DNA of 64,000 bases from Streptacidiphilus albus JL83 (GCF_000744705.1 NZ_JQML01000001.1:2924017-2988016); one strand, 5' to 3'. Positions 7,647 to 16,685 are shown, counted from the stretch's first letter. Numbers and translations are program-made. The notes: generated by a model not told the origin, from the letters alone.

Positions 7647-8686
7647 CGGGAGCTCCAGGTGGCTGCGTCGGGCCAGGTTGTGGGGCGGATGTCCTGGAGG
7701 TCGCGAACGATTCCAGCGGCGAACCCGCAGGTCGCGGGTACAGAGCCGTAGCCGTCCCCGGGGGTGGCCGGCGGCGCGCTGTGGTACCGGAACAGGAGGA
7801 CGTCCTCGTGCACGATCAGGTGCATGGGTACTCCCTGGGCTCGGGCGTTGCGGATGTTGCGGAGCTGGTGGAAGGAGCCGCGGGCGACGAGGTGGTCGTC
7901 GCGGACGCCAGCCAGGAGCGCGATACAGCGTTCGACGGGGACCAGTCCGGCAGCCCGGCCGGCGCCGATGACGGCTGCAGGCAGGTCGACGAGCTCACCG
8001 TGCTCGCGCCAGGGCCGTGCGGTGACGGCGATGGTGGCACCGTCGGCGAGCAGGCTGCGGCAGCCGGTGAGGATGGCGGTGAACGCCGTCAGGAGTTCGT
8101 CGGTGGGGGCGTGGGCGAGGTTGCCGGGGGCGTTGCCGTAGGAGTCGTGGAACTTGAAGATCCCGGGTCGGCCGGTGTCGCGGGTGGCGCGGACCTGGCC
8201 GTGCAGGGAACCTCCGTAAGGCGGTGAGGTGAGCAGGAGCCGGGCGGGGCCGTGGCGTCGCGAGTCGACGAGGTCCGCGGCATGCCGACCGTCGCCCTGG
8301 TAGACGTGACCAGTGCCGGGCGCGCCCTGGGCGTAGGCGAGCTGCAGATTGCGCCGGGCGATCGGCGGCCACTGGGGTTCGAGTTCCACGCCGACGGCGT
8401 GGCGGTCGAGGTGGACGGCTTCGACCAGGGTGGTGCCGATGCCGCACATCGGGTCCAGGACGGTGTCGCCGGGGCGGGTGTAGGTGGTGACGGCGTGCCG
8501 GGCGATGGCGGGGAGCATCCTGGCGGGGTGCTCCATGGCCTCGGGCAGGTAGCGGTCCTTGCGCTGGGTACGGGAGTCCTGCTGGGCGGTGACCCACACG
8601 CTGGTGGGAAGCGAGGCCAGCGTGGCGTCGGGAGGTTCGGGCCGTGCTCCGGGCTCGCGCCGGTGCGGGTGGGTGGGAGTGGTCAT
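7643..8686 (-). CDS. DNA methyltransferase, N4-cytosine/N6-adenine type
   Basis: A 347-residue SAM-dependent DNA methyltransferase. It has the AdoMet-binding motif LDPMCGIGTTLVEA (about residues 85-98) and the catalytic TSPPYG, the S/D-PP-Y motif of amino-methyltransferases, near residue 165. SPPY most often goes with N4-cytosine enzymes but N6-adenine cannot be excluded. The ATG at 8686 follows GGAGGAATCCCG. The frame could be read ~75 codons further upstream, but that part is low complexity. It is coupled by a 4-base overlap to the C5 methyltransferase, so the element may mark its own DNA with two base modifications. Confidence 0.85.
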   Translation of the reverse strand: MTTPTHPHRREPGARPEPPDATLASLPTSVWVTAQQDSRTQRKDRYLPEAMEHPARMLPAIARHAVTTYTRPGDTVLDPMCGIGTTLVEAVHLDRHAVGVELEPQWPPIARRNLQLAYAQGAPGTGHVYQGDGRHAADLVDSRRHGPARLLLTSPPYGGSLHGQVRATRDTGRPGIFKFHDSYGNAPGNLAHAPTDELLTAFTAILTGCRSLLADGATIAVTARPWREHGELVDLPAAVIGAGRAAGLVPVERCIALLAGVRDDHLVARGSFHQLRNIRNARAQGVPMHLIVHEDVLLFRYHSAPPATPGDGYGSVPATCGFAAGIVRDLQDIRPTTWPDAATWSSR

Positions 8687-8723
8687 CGGGATTCCTCCTC
8701 GGGCGGGTCGGTCCGGTTGTCGA

Positions 8724-9569
8724 TCACGGGCGGGTGAGGACGAGGAGGTCGTTGTGCAGGACGGTGTGGACCGCGCCGTCGGGAGCGTCACCGGGACAGG
8801 TGCAGTCGGGACCGTGGTCGGTGGTGTCGGCGAGGGGCTGGAGACGGCTGGCCGTGGCAGTGGCCTCGACGGCGGCGATGTGCTGGAGGTAGGTGAAGCC
8901 GGCAGCCTGGGCATGGGCGGTCAGGGTCCCGGCGGTGTCCTGGCCGGGGGTCTGCCGCGAGCAGATGACCACGATCCCGCCGGGGCGCAGGGCGCGTTCG
9001 GCCGCGTCCAGGAGGGAGGCCAGCTCCCGGGGGCTGACCGGATCGTGCGGTGCAAGGACCGTCAGGGCGGCACGGGCAGCGATGCGTCCGCTCTGGGCGG
9101 CGAGGTCGCCGGGGGCAGGGGCGTTGCGGATGATCGCCAGACTGGCCAGTTCGGTGGCCTGCTCGTGCAAGTGTTCCTGGGTACGCCGACCCTGGTCGCT
9201 GCCGCGAACGAGGGCCAGGACCTTCCGTCCGCCCTGGACGGCGGCGATCAGAGCGGTGGCGTTGCCGGCGTCGGGGACGAAGACGATGTCGCCGGAGCGG
9301 GAGAAGGCGTCAGTGATCTGCCGGGCGAGGGCGAGCGGCAGCCGATTCGCGCAGGCTGCCGAGGTGGGCTCCTCGCAGCGGCGGCAGCAGCCGACCAGCG
9401 GCTCGGACAGCCACACCGACAGCGGGACCGGAGGCAGCGGATTGCTCTTGGCACGCAGGCCGGAGCCAGTACGGCGCTGGCCCCGGCGCGAGCCCGGCAG
9501 GGCCGGGACGGGGTCACCCGGGTTGACCGGACCTTCGGTCGAGGAGGCGGAGCGGGTGGGCTGATGCAT
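8724..9569 (-). CDS. Methyltransferase-like protein of the DNA-modification operon
   Basis: A 281-residue protein lying 38 bases upstream of the N4/N6 methyltransferase. The central part (FSRSGDIVFVPDAGNATALI...VLALVRGSDQGRR) looks like a degenerate Rossmann SAM-binding fold, and the late strand LRPGGIVVICSRQ matches the post-motif region of class I methyltransferases. It has a Cys cluster near residue 65 (GCCRRCEEPTSAAC) and CTCPGD near the C-terminus, both possible metal sites. No catalytic PP-Y/F motif is present, so it may be an accessory rather than an active DNA methylase. The start is uncertain: ATG 9569 has no strong ribosome site and a GTG at 9620 is also possible. Confidence 0.6.
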   Translation of the reverse strand: MHQPTRSASSTEGPVNPGDPVPALPGSRRGQRRTGSGLRAKSNPLPPVPLSVWLSEPLVGCCRRCEEPTSAACANRLPLALARQITDAFSRSGDIVFVPDAGNATALIAAVQGGRKVLALVRGSDQGRRTQEHLHEQATELASLAIIRNAPAPGDLAAQSGRIAARAALTVLAPHDPVSPRELASLLDAAERALRPGGIVVICSRQTPGQDTAGTLTAHAQAAGFTYLQHIAAVEATATASRLQPLADTTDHGPDCTCPGDAPDGAVHTVLHNDLLVLTRP

Positions 9570-9783
9570 GGCGGTGGGCCCGACGGCCGCCGCGAAGACG
9601 CTGACAGTTACCTGAAGCACGGATTCAGGCCGGATTCTGCCATCGTGTCCAGTAGTTCATATTTTAGAATCTTGTTGATCATGAATGGTCAGGGCCCACC
9701 ACCACCAGCCCGACGACTGAGGAGCGCTTCGGTAACCCTCTGTACTCGACCGCCCGAGAAGGGTGCATCTGCGCCGATGGGTC

Positions 9784-9843
9784 CACTGCCCTTCCGACTG
9801 TGCCCGCCTGTTCGTTCGGCGGGACACGGCCGGAAGGGCAGTG
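9784..9843 (-). terminator. Long stem-loop between convergently spaced leftward genes
   Basis: Outer arms CACTGCCCTTCCG (9784-9796) and CGGAAGGGCAGTG (9831-9843) pair perfectly, with a second inner pairing (CCCGCC with GGCGGG). It lies directly behind the stop codon of the gene ending at 9846, so it most likely terminates that transcript. G+C-rich hairpins without a T-run are common terminators in streptomycetes. Confidence 0.75.
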
Positions 9844-9845
9844 CG

Positions 9846-10103
9846 CTACTTCACGGTGTTCTTGTCGGTTGCGGCGAGCGGAAACTCCTCGGTGTAGTCA
9901 GTCCAGTTGTAGACCCACTCCTTGCGAACCTTGACCGTGTCGGCCCACGGGAGCAGGGCCTCGGCCAGGCCGATGATCCGGTCGGCCATCGTGTCCAGCG
10001 CCTTCTGGATGTCGGTGCCCCGAATGTTGGCCTTCAGCCCACGCGGCACCGTGAACTCCAGACTCAGACGCAAGGATCGCGGAGTTCCCTCGTTCTCGCT
10101 CAT
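9846..10103 (-). CDS. Small hypothetical protein (85 residues)
   Basis: Begins MSENEGTPRSLRLSLEFTVP. It has an amphipathic middle (DIQKALDTMADRIIGLAEAL) and ends in an aromatic, charged tail (VYNWTDYTEEFPL). The ATG at 10103 has a strong AGAGGGGAATC site. I recognise no family. It is followed by a stem-loop terminator and preceded by an A+T-richer region with short palindromes, so it is probably a separately regulated single-gene unit. The composition fits a small soluble regulatory or accessory protein of the element. Confidence 0.65.
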   Translation of the reverse strand: MSENEGTPRSLRLSLEFTVPRGLKANIRGTDIQKALDTMADRIIGLAEALLPWADTVKVRKEWVYNWTDYTEEFPLAATDKNTVK

Positions 10104-10586
10104 GATTCCCCTCTCGTGGCGACTATCACCATTCATGAGACTAGTCATATCTAACGATAAGTCAACACTCTTGTGAGGCTCGCACTTTCTCGTGAAGGTC
10201 GGCCGAGTTCCTTCGCCGCGCAGCAAGTTGGCCGTGGTTCGCGATCACCACCCGCACGACCTCCGCCGAGTCCGCCGCCACTGTGACGGTCCGGACGGCC
10301 CAGCGAGCGGCACCGAAGACCCATGCAACTCCGTCAGGAACAGTTCGCCTCGGAAAGTTTCAGCGCGCCTCCGTCTGTCCGTAGCTGTCGTGCGGTCCGT
10401 GGTGTCTTCGCAGGTGAAGGGCTGATTCGGGAAGCGGTCGGGAAAGGCGAACAGGACCGATTCCCGACCGGTTGTGGACGGCTTGCGGATGCGTTCGCGG
10501 CTGCTTGCCGATCGGGTGCCGAGGGGGTGGGGCGCGATGGCGGCAGACGGCGATCCTGCGCCGTCGTGACCGGAGGGACCGTCATC
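10104..10586. promoter_or_regulatory. Divergent control region
   Basis: About 480 bases between the leftward 85-residue gene and the rightward sigma-like gene. The left 60 bases are unusually A+T-rich and contain the palindrome GACTAGTC (10139-10146) and the motif ACCATTCATGA (10128-10138). The latter recurs inverted at 9679-9689, upstream of the methyltransferase operon. A strong inverted repeat lies at 10435-10470. No convincing gene is seen on either strand. Confidence 0.5.
10435..10470. repeat. 10-bp perfect inverted repeat
   Basis: CGGTCGGGAA (10435-10444) and TTCCCGACCG (10461-10470), loop 16 bases, about 115 bases before the start of the sigma-like gene. It could be an operator or an attenuator in the leader of the conjugation operon. 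Confidence 0.6.
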
Positions 10587-11381
10587 ATGCGTGGACACAG
10601 TTGGACCCGGTTCGGGAGCGAGCCGCTGGAGACGGTGGAGCGGGAGTTCCGCTCGCTGAGCGAGGGGGCGGGCGGCCTGCTGCTGGAGGTCGGGGACCTG
10701 GGCGGGCAGCTGCCGCAGGAGCCGCTGGACATGGTGGAGTTGCGGGCGCTGCTGCTGCACCCGTCACTGGACTGGCAGGACCGGGGCCTGATCTGGGGCC
10801 GTCTACTGGTCCTGGCTCAGGAGCCGGGTCGGGCCGGGGAACAGTGGCGGCTCGCGGCGACCGGGATGGTGATGCCCGGGCTGCGGCGGGCGGCCTCGCG
10901 GCTCTGCCCGCAGCTGCCGGAGCACAATGAGGACCTCCAGCAGGCGATGCTCGTCGGCCTGTGGGAGGCCCTGGCCGGCCTCGTGCGCCGTCAGCTGCCG
11001 GACCCGGTGCGCACCGCGTCCCGGCTGGTGTGGGCGGCAGACCGGGCCGGACGCGCCTACCGCAACGCCCTGCTGGAGGACGAGCGGCGGTGCACGGCGA
11101 CTGAGGACGCCGGTGAGCTGGGCGCTGCGCCGCGACAGCCGGTCCACCCCGACGTGCTTCTGGCGCTGGCGGTGCGACAGGGGGTGGTCGATGTCGCAGA
11201 GGCGGAGCTGATCGGCCGGACGCGACTCGGTGGCGAGCCGACTCGAACAGTGGCCGAACAACTGGGCATCTCCCAGCAGGCCGTGGCGAAGCGGCGGCTG
11301 CGTGCGGAACGGCGCCTGATCAGGGCGATCACCAGTGGGGAGCTGGCCTTCGAGGCGTTCGAGCAGCTGATCGAACGTTGA
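10587..11381 (+). CDS. Sigma-factor-like DNA-binding protein
   Basis: A 264-residue protein whose C-terminal part (about residues 215-245) is a sigma region 4-like helix-turn-helix, TVAEQLGISQQAVAKRRLRA. The middle contains helical segments reminiscent of region 2 (ASRLCPQLPEHNEDLQQAML...GLWEALAGLV). It may act as an alternative sigma factor or as an activator of the element's transfer genes. The chosen ATG has GGAGGGACC upstream; a frame 88 codons longer has non-coding character. It lies alone before the conjugation operon, oriented with it, and is a plausible regulator of it. I do not see all canonical sigma region 2.4 residues, so promoter recognition is not proved. Confidence 0.65.
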   Translation: MRGHSWTRFGSEPLETVEREFRSLSEGAGGLLLEVGDLGGQLPQEPLDMVELRALLLHPSLDWQDRGLIWGRLLVLAQEPGRAGEQWRLAATGMVMPGLRRAASRLCPQLPEHNEDLQQAMLVGLWEALAGLVRRQLPDPVRTASRLVWAADRAGRAYRNALLEDERRCTATEDAGELGAAPRQPVHPDVLLALAVRQGVVDVAEAELIGRTRLGGEPTRTVAEQLGISQQAVAKRRLRAERRLIRAITSGELAFEAFEQLIER

Positions 11382-11603
11382 GCAAGCGGCCCGGAACGGT
11401 GCTTCAGGAACCGTGAGGGGAGCCCGGAGCGGTCGGCCGGGGCAGGGGACGGGGTCCGCCGGAAGGCGCTGACACCCCGACCGGTACCGCACCCGATCCG
11501 ACCCGTGAGGGGAGGTGGGGTCCACGGAACCCGTCCGCTGCCCCGGTGCCGCCCCGGGCGCCTCCGCGTGCCGCCCGTTCCCACTGCCCTCCTGGAGTGA
11601 CCA

Positions 11604-11981
11604 ATGCCCTGTCGCAGCAATCCACGGCCTCGCCGACCGCCCCGCAGTACCGTCCTGGTCACTCTGGTGGCCGCGTGGTGCTGGGGCTCCGCTCCCGCGA
11701 CCTTCGGGGACGCACGTGCGGCTGCGGCCGGCCACGCTCTGCTGGGGGTGGCGACAATCGCGCAGACGGTCACGAACATCACCGACTGGATCGTGGGGCT
11801 GCTGGCTGGGTTGGCGACGATGTTCCTGACCATCGGTGGCCTGCGCTACCTCATGGCGGGCGGTGATCCCGGCGAAGTGGAGAAGGCCAAGAGCGCGTTG
11901 CGCAGCGCCGGCATCGGCTACATGCTCGCGCTCCTGGCACCGATCATCGTCGGGGTACTCAAGGGCTTGGTCGGCGCATGA
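11604..11981 (+). CDS. VirB2/TrbC-like small membrane protein (conjugation channel subunit)
   Basis: A 125-residue protein with an Arg-rich N-terminus, a signal-like hydrophobic segment (about residues 18-36) and two further membrane helices (about residues 62-83 and 103-121). These are separated by a short charged loop, AGGDPGEVEKAKSALRSAG. That arrangement and the loop sequence match VirB2/TrbC pilin-like subunits of Gram-positive type IV secretion systems. It is the first gene of the transfer operon and overlaps the next start by ATGA. Whether it forms a pilus or just lines a membrane channel cannot be told. Confidence 0.75.
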   Translation: MPCRSNPRPRRPPRSTVLVTLVAAWCWGSAPATFGDARAAAAGHALLGVATIAQTVTNITDWIVGLLAGLATMFLTIGGLRYLMAGGDPGEVEKAKSALRSAGIGYMLALLAPIIVGVLKGLVGA

Positions 11982-13945
11982 CCGTACTCCGGCAGCAGGC
12001 ACCTCGGCGACGCGTCTTGGTACTTGCACTGTCGGCGCTGCTGCTGGCCATGGCGTTGGGCAGCGCGCGGGCTGTCGCCGACCCGGCTCCCCCTCCGCCA
12101 CCCGCCGCAGCTCCGGCGGCGCTTCCAGCAGCGGGCGGCGGGGTGGTGGACCCGGTCGATCCGGTGGTGGCGCCGAGGCCGGTCCCGGCGCCCGCGCCGG
12201 GTAGCTCGCCCACCCCGACCCCCCGGCCGACCGTGCCCAAGCCCCGGCCCGCGCCGCCGCCCGGAGGTGGACTGGCCCCGCCGGCCGATCCGGCGCCGAC
12301 CGGCGGACCGAGCATCTTCGACATCCCGGGACAGATCAAGGCCGCGTTCGCCTCACTGCTGGCGTCGTTGCTGCAGCCGATGGCCTTGCCGCTGATGAAC
12401 CTGTTGGTGCGGTTCCTGCTCTCCACTCCGGACGTGACCGGGCTGCCCCGGGTCGTGGACCTCTGGGACAGCCTGCGGGTTCTGGCCTGCTCGCTGTACG
12501 GGCTGTTCGTACTCGCCGCCGGCGTGCTGGCGATGGGCCACGGCACGGTGCAGCAGCGCTGGGCCGTTCGGGACCTGTTGCCCCGCCTGGTACTGGGGAT
12601 GCTTGCGGCGAACCTCTCGCTCTTCGTGTGCGGTCAGTTCATCGCCCTGTCCAACGCGGTCAGCACGGCGGTGTTCGGCAACGCGATCACCGCCGACGAT
12701 CTCGCCGGAACCCTGGTGGGACTGCTGACCAATCTCAACACGACCACCGCCCCGCTCTACCTTCTCGTGTTCACCGGCGTGGTGCTGATCAGCGGCTGGC
12801 TGCTGGTGGTGACGCTGCTGGTCCGCACGGCGGTGCTCACCGTGCTGGTCGTTGCTGCCCCGCTGCTGCTGGCCTGCCATGCCTCCCCGGCGACCGACGG
12901 TGCAGCCCGGCTGTGGTGGCGGGCGTTCACCGGCGCCATGGCCGTCCAGATCGTCCAGTCAGTCGTGTTCCTGACCTGCGTGAAGGTCCTGTTGGACCCG
13001 GCGAACTACAGTCTGCTCGGCCTGCCGACCCAAGCCGGGCTGATCAACCTGATGGTGCTCGGCTGCACCATCTACATCCTGCTGAAGGTCCCCGGACTGA
13101 TCAGCCGACTGGTCACCGCACCGGTCCGACAGTCGGTGGGCGGCGGGGGCGGGGGCGGCGGGATGCACCTGCTGCGGAAGGTCGCCCTGGGCGCGATCGG
13201 CCTGCCGATGGGCCCCTACGCCTTCGGCGCGCAGCTCGCCGGGAGAGCCGGGATGCGTGGCGGCCTGGTGAAAGGCCTCGGTGCCGGACGCGGTCGTCCT
13301 GGCGGAAGGCCACCCGCCGGAGGCGGCAGGAGGGGCGGCCGTCCCCCAGGCGGCGGAAAGCCGAAGTCCCCGGCTGGACCGGCAGTCGGCCCCACCGTGC
13401 CACCGCCGTCCCGACGGCTGCGGCTCACCGGCCCCAACCGGCCCCGGCTACGAGCCGCCGCGCCACCCCCGCGCCCCGCGCCGGGCGGCCGACCGTCCCC
13501 GACACCACGTGCAGCGCCCAGGATCACCGGCCCCAACCGGCCCCGGCTACGAGCCGCGACACCTCCGCCGCGCCCTGCGCCTGGCAGCCGGCCGACACCC
13601 GCACCGCCGCGGGCGTCCCCACGAATCACCGGCCCTAACCGGCCCCGTCTGCGGGCCGCCGCGCCCCCACCACCATCCGTGCCCCCGATCGCACCGAGTC
13701 GGGCGCTGCGGGTCACCGGCCCGAACCGCCCCAACCTACGGGCCGCCGCACCCCCGACCCGTCCCGCGCCGACACCCAGCGGCCGAACGTCCCCGCCGCT
13801 GCCGCCCGCAGCGCCACGGGCTGCCGGACCCCCGCCACCGCCCGTGCGCCGCACCGGGCCGCCGGCCGCGCGCGCCGCGCAGCTGGGCACGCCGCTGCCG
13901 GGACCGCCCTCGTTGAACCGACCCAACCGGAAGAGGCATCGATGA
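11978..13945 (+). CDS. TrbL/VirB6-like polytopic conjugation protein with a repeat tail
   Basis: A 655-residue membrane protein. It has a signal-like N-terminus (residues 12-33), a Pro/Ala-rich linker (34-110), then about seven or eight hydrophobic helices (about 125-385) as in TrbL/VirB6 channel proteins. A Gly run (near 390) and a ~250-residue Pro/Arg/Ala-rich cytoplasmic-type tail follow. The tail carries four copies of a TGPNRPxLRAA(A/T)PP motif, near residues 483, 516, 550 and 578, spaced about 28-35 residues apart. In the VirB/Trb model this protein forms the inner-membrane channel; the basic tail could bind DNA or partner ATPases (inference). Coupled by 4-base overlaps to genes on both sides. 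Confidence 0.8.
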   Translation: MTVLRQQAPRRRVLVLALSALLLAMALGSARAVADPAPPPPPAAAPAALPAAGGGVVDPVDPVVAPRPVPAPAPGSSPTPTPRPTVPKPRPAPPPGGGLAPPADPAPTGGPSIFDIPGQIKAAFASLLASLLQPMALPLMNLLVRFLLSTPDVTGLPRVVDLWDSLRVLACSLYGLFVLAAGVLAMGHGTVQQRWAVRDLLPRLVLGMLAANLSLFVCGQFIALSNAVSTAVFGNAITADDLAGTLVGLLTNLNTTTAPLYLLVFTGVVLISGWLLVVTLLVRTAVLTVLVVAAPLLLACHASPATDGAARLWWRAFTGAMAVQIVQSVVFLTCVKVLLDPANYSLLGLPTQAGLINLMVLGCTIYILLKVPGLISRLVTAPVRQSVGGGGGGGGMHLLRKVALGAIGLPMGPYAFGAQLAGRAGMRGGLVKGLGAGRGRPGGRPPAGGGRRGGRPPGGGKPKSPAGPAVGPTVPPPSRRLRLTGPNRPRLRAAAPPPRPAPGGRPSPTPRAAPRITGPNRPRLRAATPPPRPAPGSRPTPAPPRASPRITGPNRPRLRAAAPPPPSVPPIAPSRALRVTGPNRPNLRAAAPPTRPAPTPSGRTSPPLPPAAPRAAGPPPPPVRRTGPPAARAAQLGTPLPGPPSLNRPNRKRHR

Positions 13946-14898
13946 GCAGTCGCGAGCGTGAGCCGGTGCCCTGGGAGGCGCTGGTGCGCATCCCCGCCGA
14001 CGTCGACAAGGAGGACCACGTCCTGGCTGGGCTGACTGCCCGCCAGTGTGCCCAGCTGGCCGGGGTGGCGGCGGTGCTGTGGCTGGGCTGGCACGCCTCG
14101 GCCGGGCTTGTGCCGCCGCTCCTCTACGGCGCAGGCGCAGCGGTGGTGCTGGCGGCAGCGGTCGCGCTGGTGATGGCCCGGCGCGAGGGTGTCTCGCTGG
14201 AGCTGTGGTTGACGGCGGCCTGGCAGCACCACCGTGCTCCGCACCACTTCGTCCCGGTCCTGCCCGAACGGGGCGACGACGCCTGGCCGCCGGACCTCGA
14301 CGACCCCGGAGCTCTGTCACCGCTGGCGCTGCCGGTGGCCTCACTGGACCGGGACGGGACACTACTGCTCGCGGACGGCGGGGTGGCCGTGCTGGGTGAG
14401 TGCGCGACCGTCAATTTCGCCCTGCGCACTCCGGGCGAGCAGCAGGTGCTGGTGGCCGCGTTCGGACGGTGGTTGAACGCGCTCACCGCACCGGTGCAAG
14501 TACTGGTGCGCACCGAGCTGCTGGATCTCGCTCCGGTAGCTGCGGAGTTGGAGCGTCAGGCGGTGGAGCTGCCGCATCCGCTACTGGAGGACGCGGCCTG
14601 GGAGCATGCCGGGTTCCTGGCCGAACTCGCTTCCGAGCGGGACCTGCTGGCCCGACAGGTGGTACTGGTGCACCGCGAGGCGGCCGGGGACCTGGCAGCG
14701 GTACTGCGGGCACATCGCCGGGCCGAAGAGGCCGTCGCGCTGCTCGCCGCCGCCGAGGTGCGGGTCAGCGTCCCGGACGCGGCCGGTTCCTGGCGGGTCC
14801 TGACCGCCGCCTGCGACCCGGCGAGTCCCGCCCATCCCGCGCCCGCTCTGCCCGATTCCCCCGTCACCGCAACGTCAGGTGGAGGTTCCGCATGCTGA
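13942..14898 (+). CDS. PrgI-family conjugation membrane protein
   Basis: A 318-residue protein with an N-terminal segment typical of the PrgI/SCO6880 group (VRIPADVDKEDHVLAGLTAR), immediately followed by two membrane helices (about residues 38-75). A soluble C-terminal domain of ~220 residues follows that may occupy the place of the N-terminal domain normally found on VirB4. PrgI-like proteins sit just before VirB4 in Gram-positive type IV secretion operons and are thought to anchor it. Here the start overlaps the TrbL-like stop, and the stop overlaps the VirB4 start by seven bases, so stoichiometric synthesis is likely. Confidence 0.75.
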   Translation: MSSREREPVPWEALVRIPADVDKEDHVLAGLTARQCAQLAGVAAVLWLGWHASAGLVPPLLYGAGAAVVLAAAVALVMARREGVSLELWLTAAWQHHRAPHHFVPVLPERGDDAWPPDLDDPGALSPLALPVASLDRDGTLLLADGGVAVLGECATVNFALRTPGEQQVLVAAFGRWLNALTAPVQVLVRTELLDLAPVAAELERQAVELPHPLLEDAAWEHAGFLAELASERDLLARQVVLVHREAAGDLAAVLRAHRRAEEAVALLAAAEVRVSVPDAAGSWRVLTAACDPASPAHPAPALPDSPVTATSGGGSAC

Positions 14899-16685
14899 AT
14901 CACCTGTTCCGCTCCCCCGACGAACGCGCCCCCTCCGGCTTCGAGGCAGACCCGCAACCAGGATCGGGCACGGGGCTGGGGCCGGACAGTGTGCAGGTCG
15001 AACCGCGCTGCCTGGCTGTGGGCGACCTGCTCGCCGCAACGCTCGTCGTCACCGGCTACCCCGCCGAGGTCGCCCCGGGCTGGCTGGACCCGCTGCTCTG
15101 CTATCCGGGCAGACTCGACGTGTCGCTGCACGTGGAGCCCGTCGCACCGGTGGTGGCGGCCGACCGGCTGCGCAAGCAGCGCGCCCGGCTGGAGTCCGCC
15201 CGCCGCACCGGCTACCAGCGCGGTCGGCTGGAGGACCCGGAGACCGAGGCGGCTGCGGGCGATGCGGCCGAACTTGCCTGGCGACTCGCGCGCGGTGAGG
15301 GTCGACTCTTCCGCGTCGGCCTGTACCTGACCGTCTACGCTCCCGACCGTGAGGCGCTGGCCGACGAGGTGTCGGCGGTGCGAGCTGTGGCGGAGTCGCT
15401 GCTGCTCCGGGTCCAGCCCGCGACCTGGCGGGCCCTGGCCGGTTGGACCAGCTGCCTTCCGCTGGGCGTCGACCGCCTCGGCCGCACCCGTACCTTCGAC
15501 ACCGCCGCCCTGGCCGCCGCGTTCCCCTTCTCCTCACCCGACCTGGCCCCGCCCCCGGGCCGGCCAACCAGTACCCCGACCGGTGTGCTCTACGGCGTGA
15601 ACACCACCGCCTCAGGTCTGCTGTTCTGGGACCGCTGGACGCAGGACAACCACAACTCCGTGACCCTGGCCCGCTCCGGAGCCGGGAAGTCCTACCTGAC
15701 CAAGCTCGATGTCCTGCGCTCCCTCTACCAGGGCGTCGAGGTCCACGTCGTGGACCCCGAGGACGAGTACACCGCCCTCGCCGACGCGGTCGGCGGCACC
15801 GTGGTCCGCCTCGGTGAGCCCGGAATGCGGCTGAACCCGCTGGACCTGGACCCGGACGGCGGCGCGGACGAGCTCACCCGCCGAATGCTGTTCGCCCACA
15901 CCCTCCTCTCCGTCCTGCTGCGGGAACCTATGGCACCGGACGAGCGGGCCGCCCTGGACCGGGCCCTCCTCGCCACTTACAGCGATGCCGGGATCACCCC
16001 CGTCCCGCGCTCCCATGCCCGTCCCGCTCCCCTCCTCGCCGACCTGGCCACCGCCCTCACCGCGTCGGAAGACCCGGTCGCCACCCGGCTCGGCGACCGA
16101 CTCACCCCCTTCACCACCGGCAGCCACCGACAACTCTTCGACGGACCTACGACCACCGCTCCCGGCGGCCACCTCACCGTCTACTCCACCCGGCACCTGC
16201 CCGACGAACTCACCGCCACCGGAGTACTACTCGCCCTGGACCGGATCTGGCGCGCCGTTACCGACACCCGCCGCCTTCGCCGACGCCTGGTCGTCGTCGA
16301 CGAGGCATGGCTGCTGATGCGTGAGGAGGAGGGAGCCCGCTTCTGCCACCGGATGGCGAAGTCCGCCCGCAAGCACCGGGCCGGACTCGCCGTCGTCACC
16401 CAGGACACCGCCGACCTCCTCTCCACCGACCTCGGCCGGGCGGTGGTGGCGAACGCCGCGACCCAGATCCTCATGCACCAGGCCCCGCAGGCCATCGACG
16501 CCGTCGCCGACACCTTCCACCTCTCCGCCGGCGAAGCCGCCCACCTGCTGACCGCACAGCGCGGCGAAGCCCTGCTCTGCGCGGGCCCCGGACGCCGCGC
16601 GGCATTCTGCGTGACCGCGTCTGCCGGGGAGGACGCGCTGTGCCGCACCGGCATCGAGGCCGACCAAGCAGCGGCTGCCCGATGA
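14892..16685 (+). CDS. VirB4-like ATPase of the conjugation machine
   Basis: A 597-residue AAA/RecA-fold ATPase that powers assembly and substrate transfer through the type IV channel. Walker A is LARSGAGKSYLTK (about residues 258-270), and Walker B RRLVVVDEAWLLM (about 464-476). The C-terminal QDTADLL / NAATQILMHQ segments match the conserved VirB4/TraC core. The N-terminal CagE-like part (residues 20-200) is shorter than in many homologues. ATG 14892 follows GGAGGTTCCGC, an almost ideal ribosome site. It is flanked by PrgI-like and VirD4-like genes with overlapping ends. Confidence 0.9.
   Translation: MLNHLFRSPDERAPSGFEADPQPGSGTGLGPDSVQVEPRCLAVGDLLAATLVVTGYPAEVAPGWLDPLLCYPGRLDVSLHVEPVAPVVAADRLRKQRARLESARRTGYQRGRLEDPETEAAAGDAAELAWRLARGEGRLFRVGLYLTVYAPDREALADEVSAVRAVAESLLLRVQPATWRALAGWTSCLPLGVDRLGRTRTFDTAALAAAFPFSSPDLAPPPGRPTSTPTGVLYGVNTTASGLLFWDRWTQDNHNSVTLARSGAGKSYLTKLDVLRSLYQGVEVHVVDPEDEYTALADAVGGTVVRLGEPGMRLNPLDLDPDGGADELTRRMLFAHTLLSVLLREPMAPDERAALDRALLATYSDAGITPVPRSHARPAPLLADLATALTASEDPVATRLGDRLTPFTTGSHRQLFDGPTTTAPGGHLTVYSTRHLPDELTATGVLLALDRIWRAVTDTRRLRRRLVVVDEAWLLMREEEGARFCHRMAKSARKHRAGLAVVTQDTADLLSTDLGRAVVANAATQILMHQAPQAIDAVADTFHLSAGEAAHLLTAQRGEALLCAGPGRRAAFCVTASAGEDALCRTGIEADQAAAAR

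Noticed and set aside
10323..10586. Upstream extension of the sigma-like gene
   Set aside because: The extra 88 codons have non-coding composition and cross a strong inverted repeat; the ATG at 10587 has a good ribosome site.
13421..13760. Repeated block considered as a CRISPR or DNA satellite
   Set aside because: The repeats are in frame, vary at third positions and encode a protein motif; no spacer-like structure.
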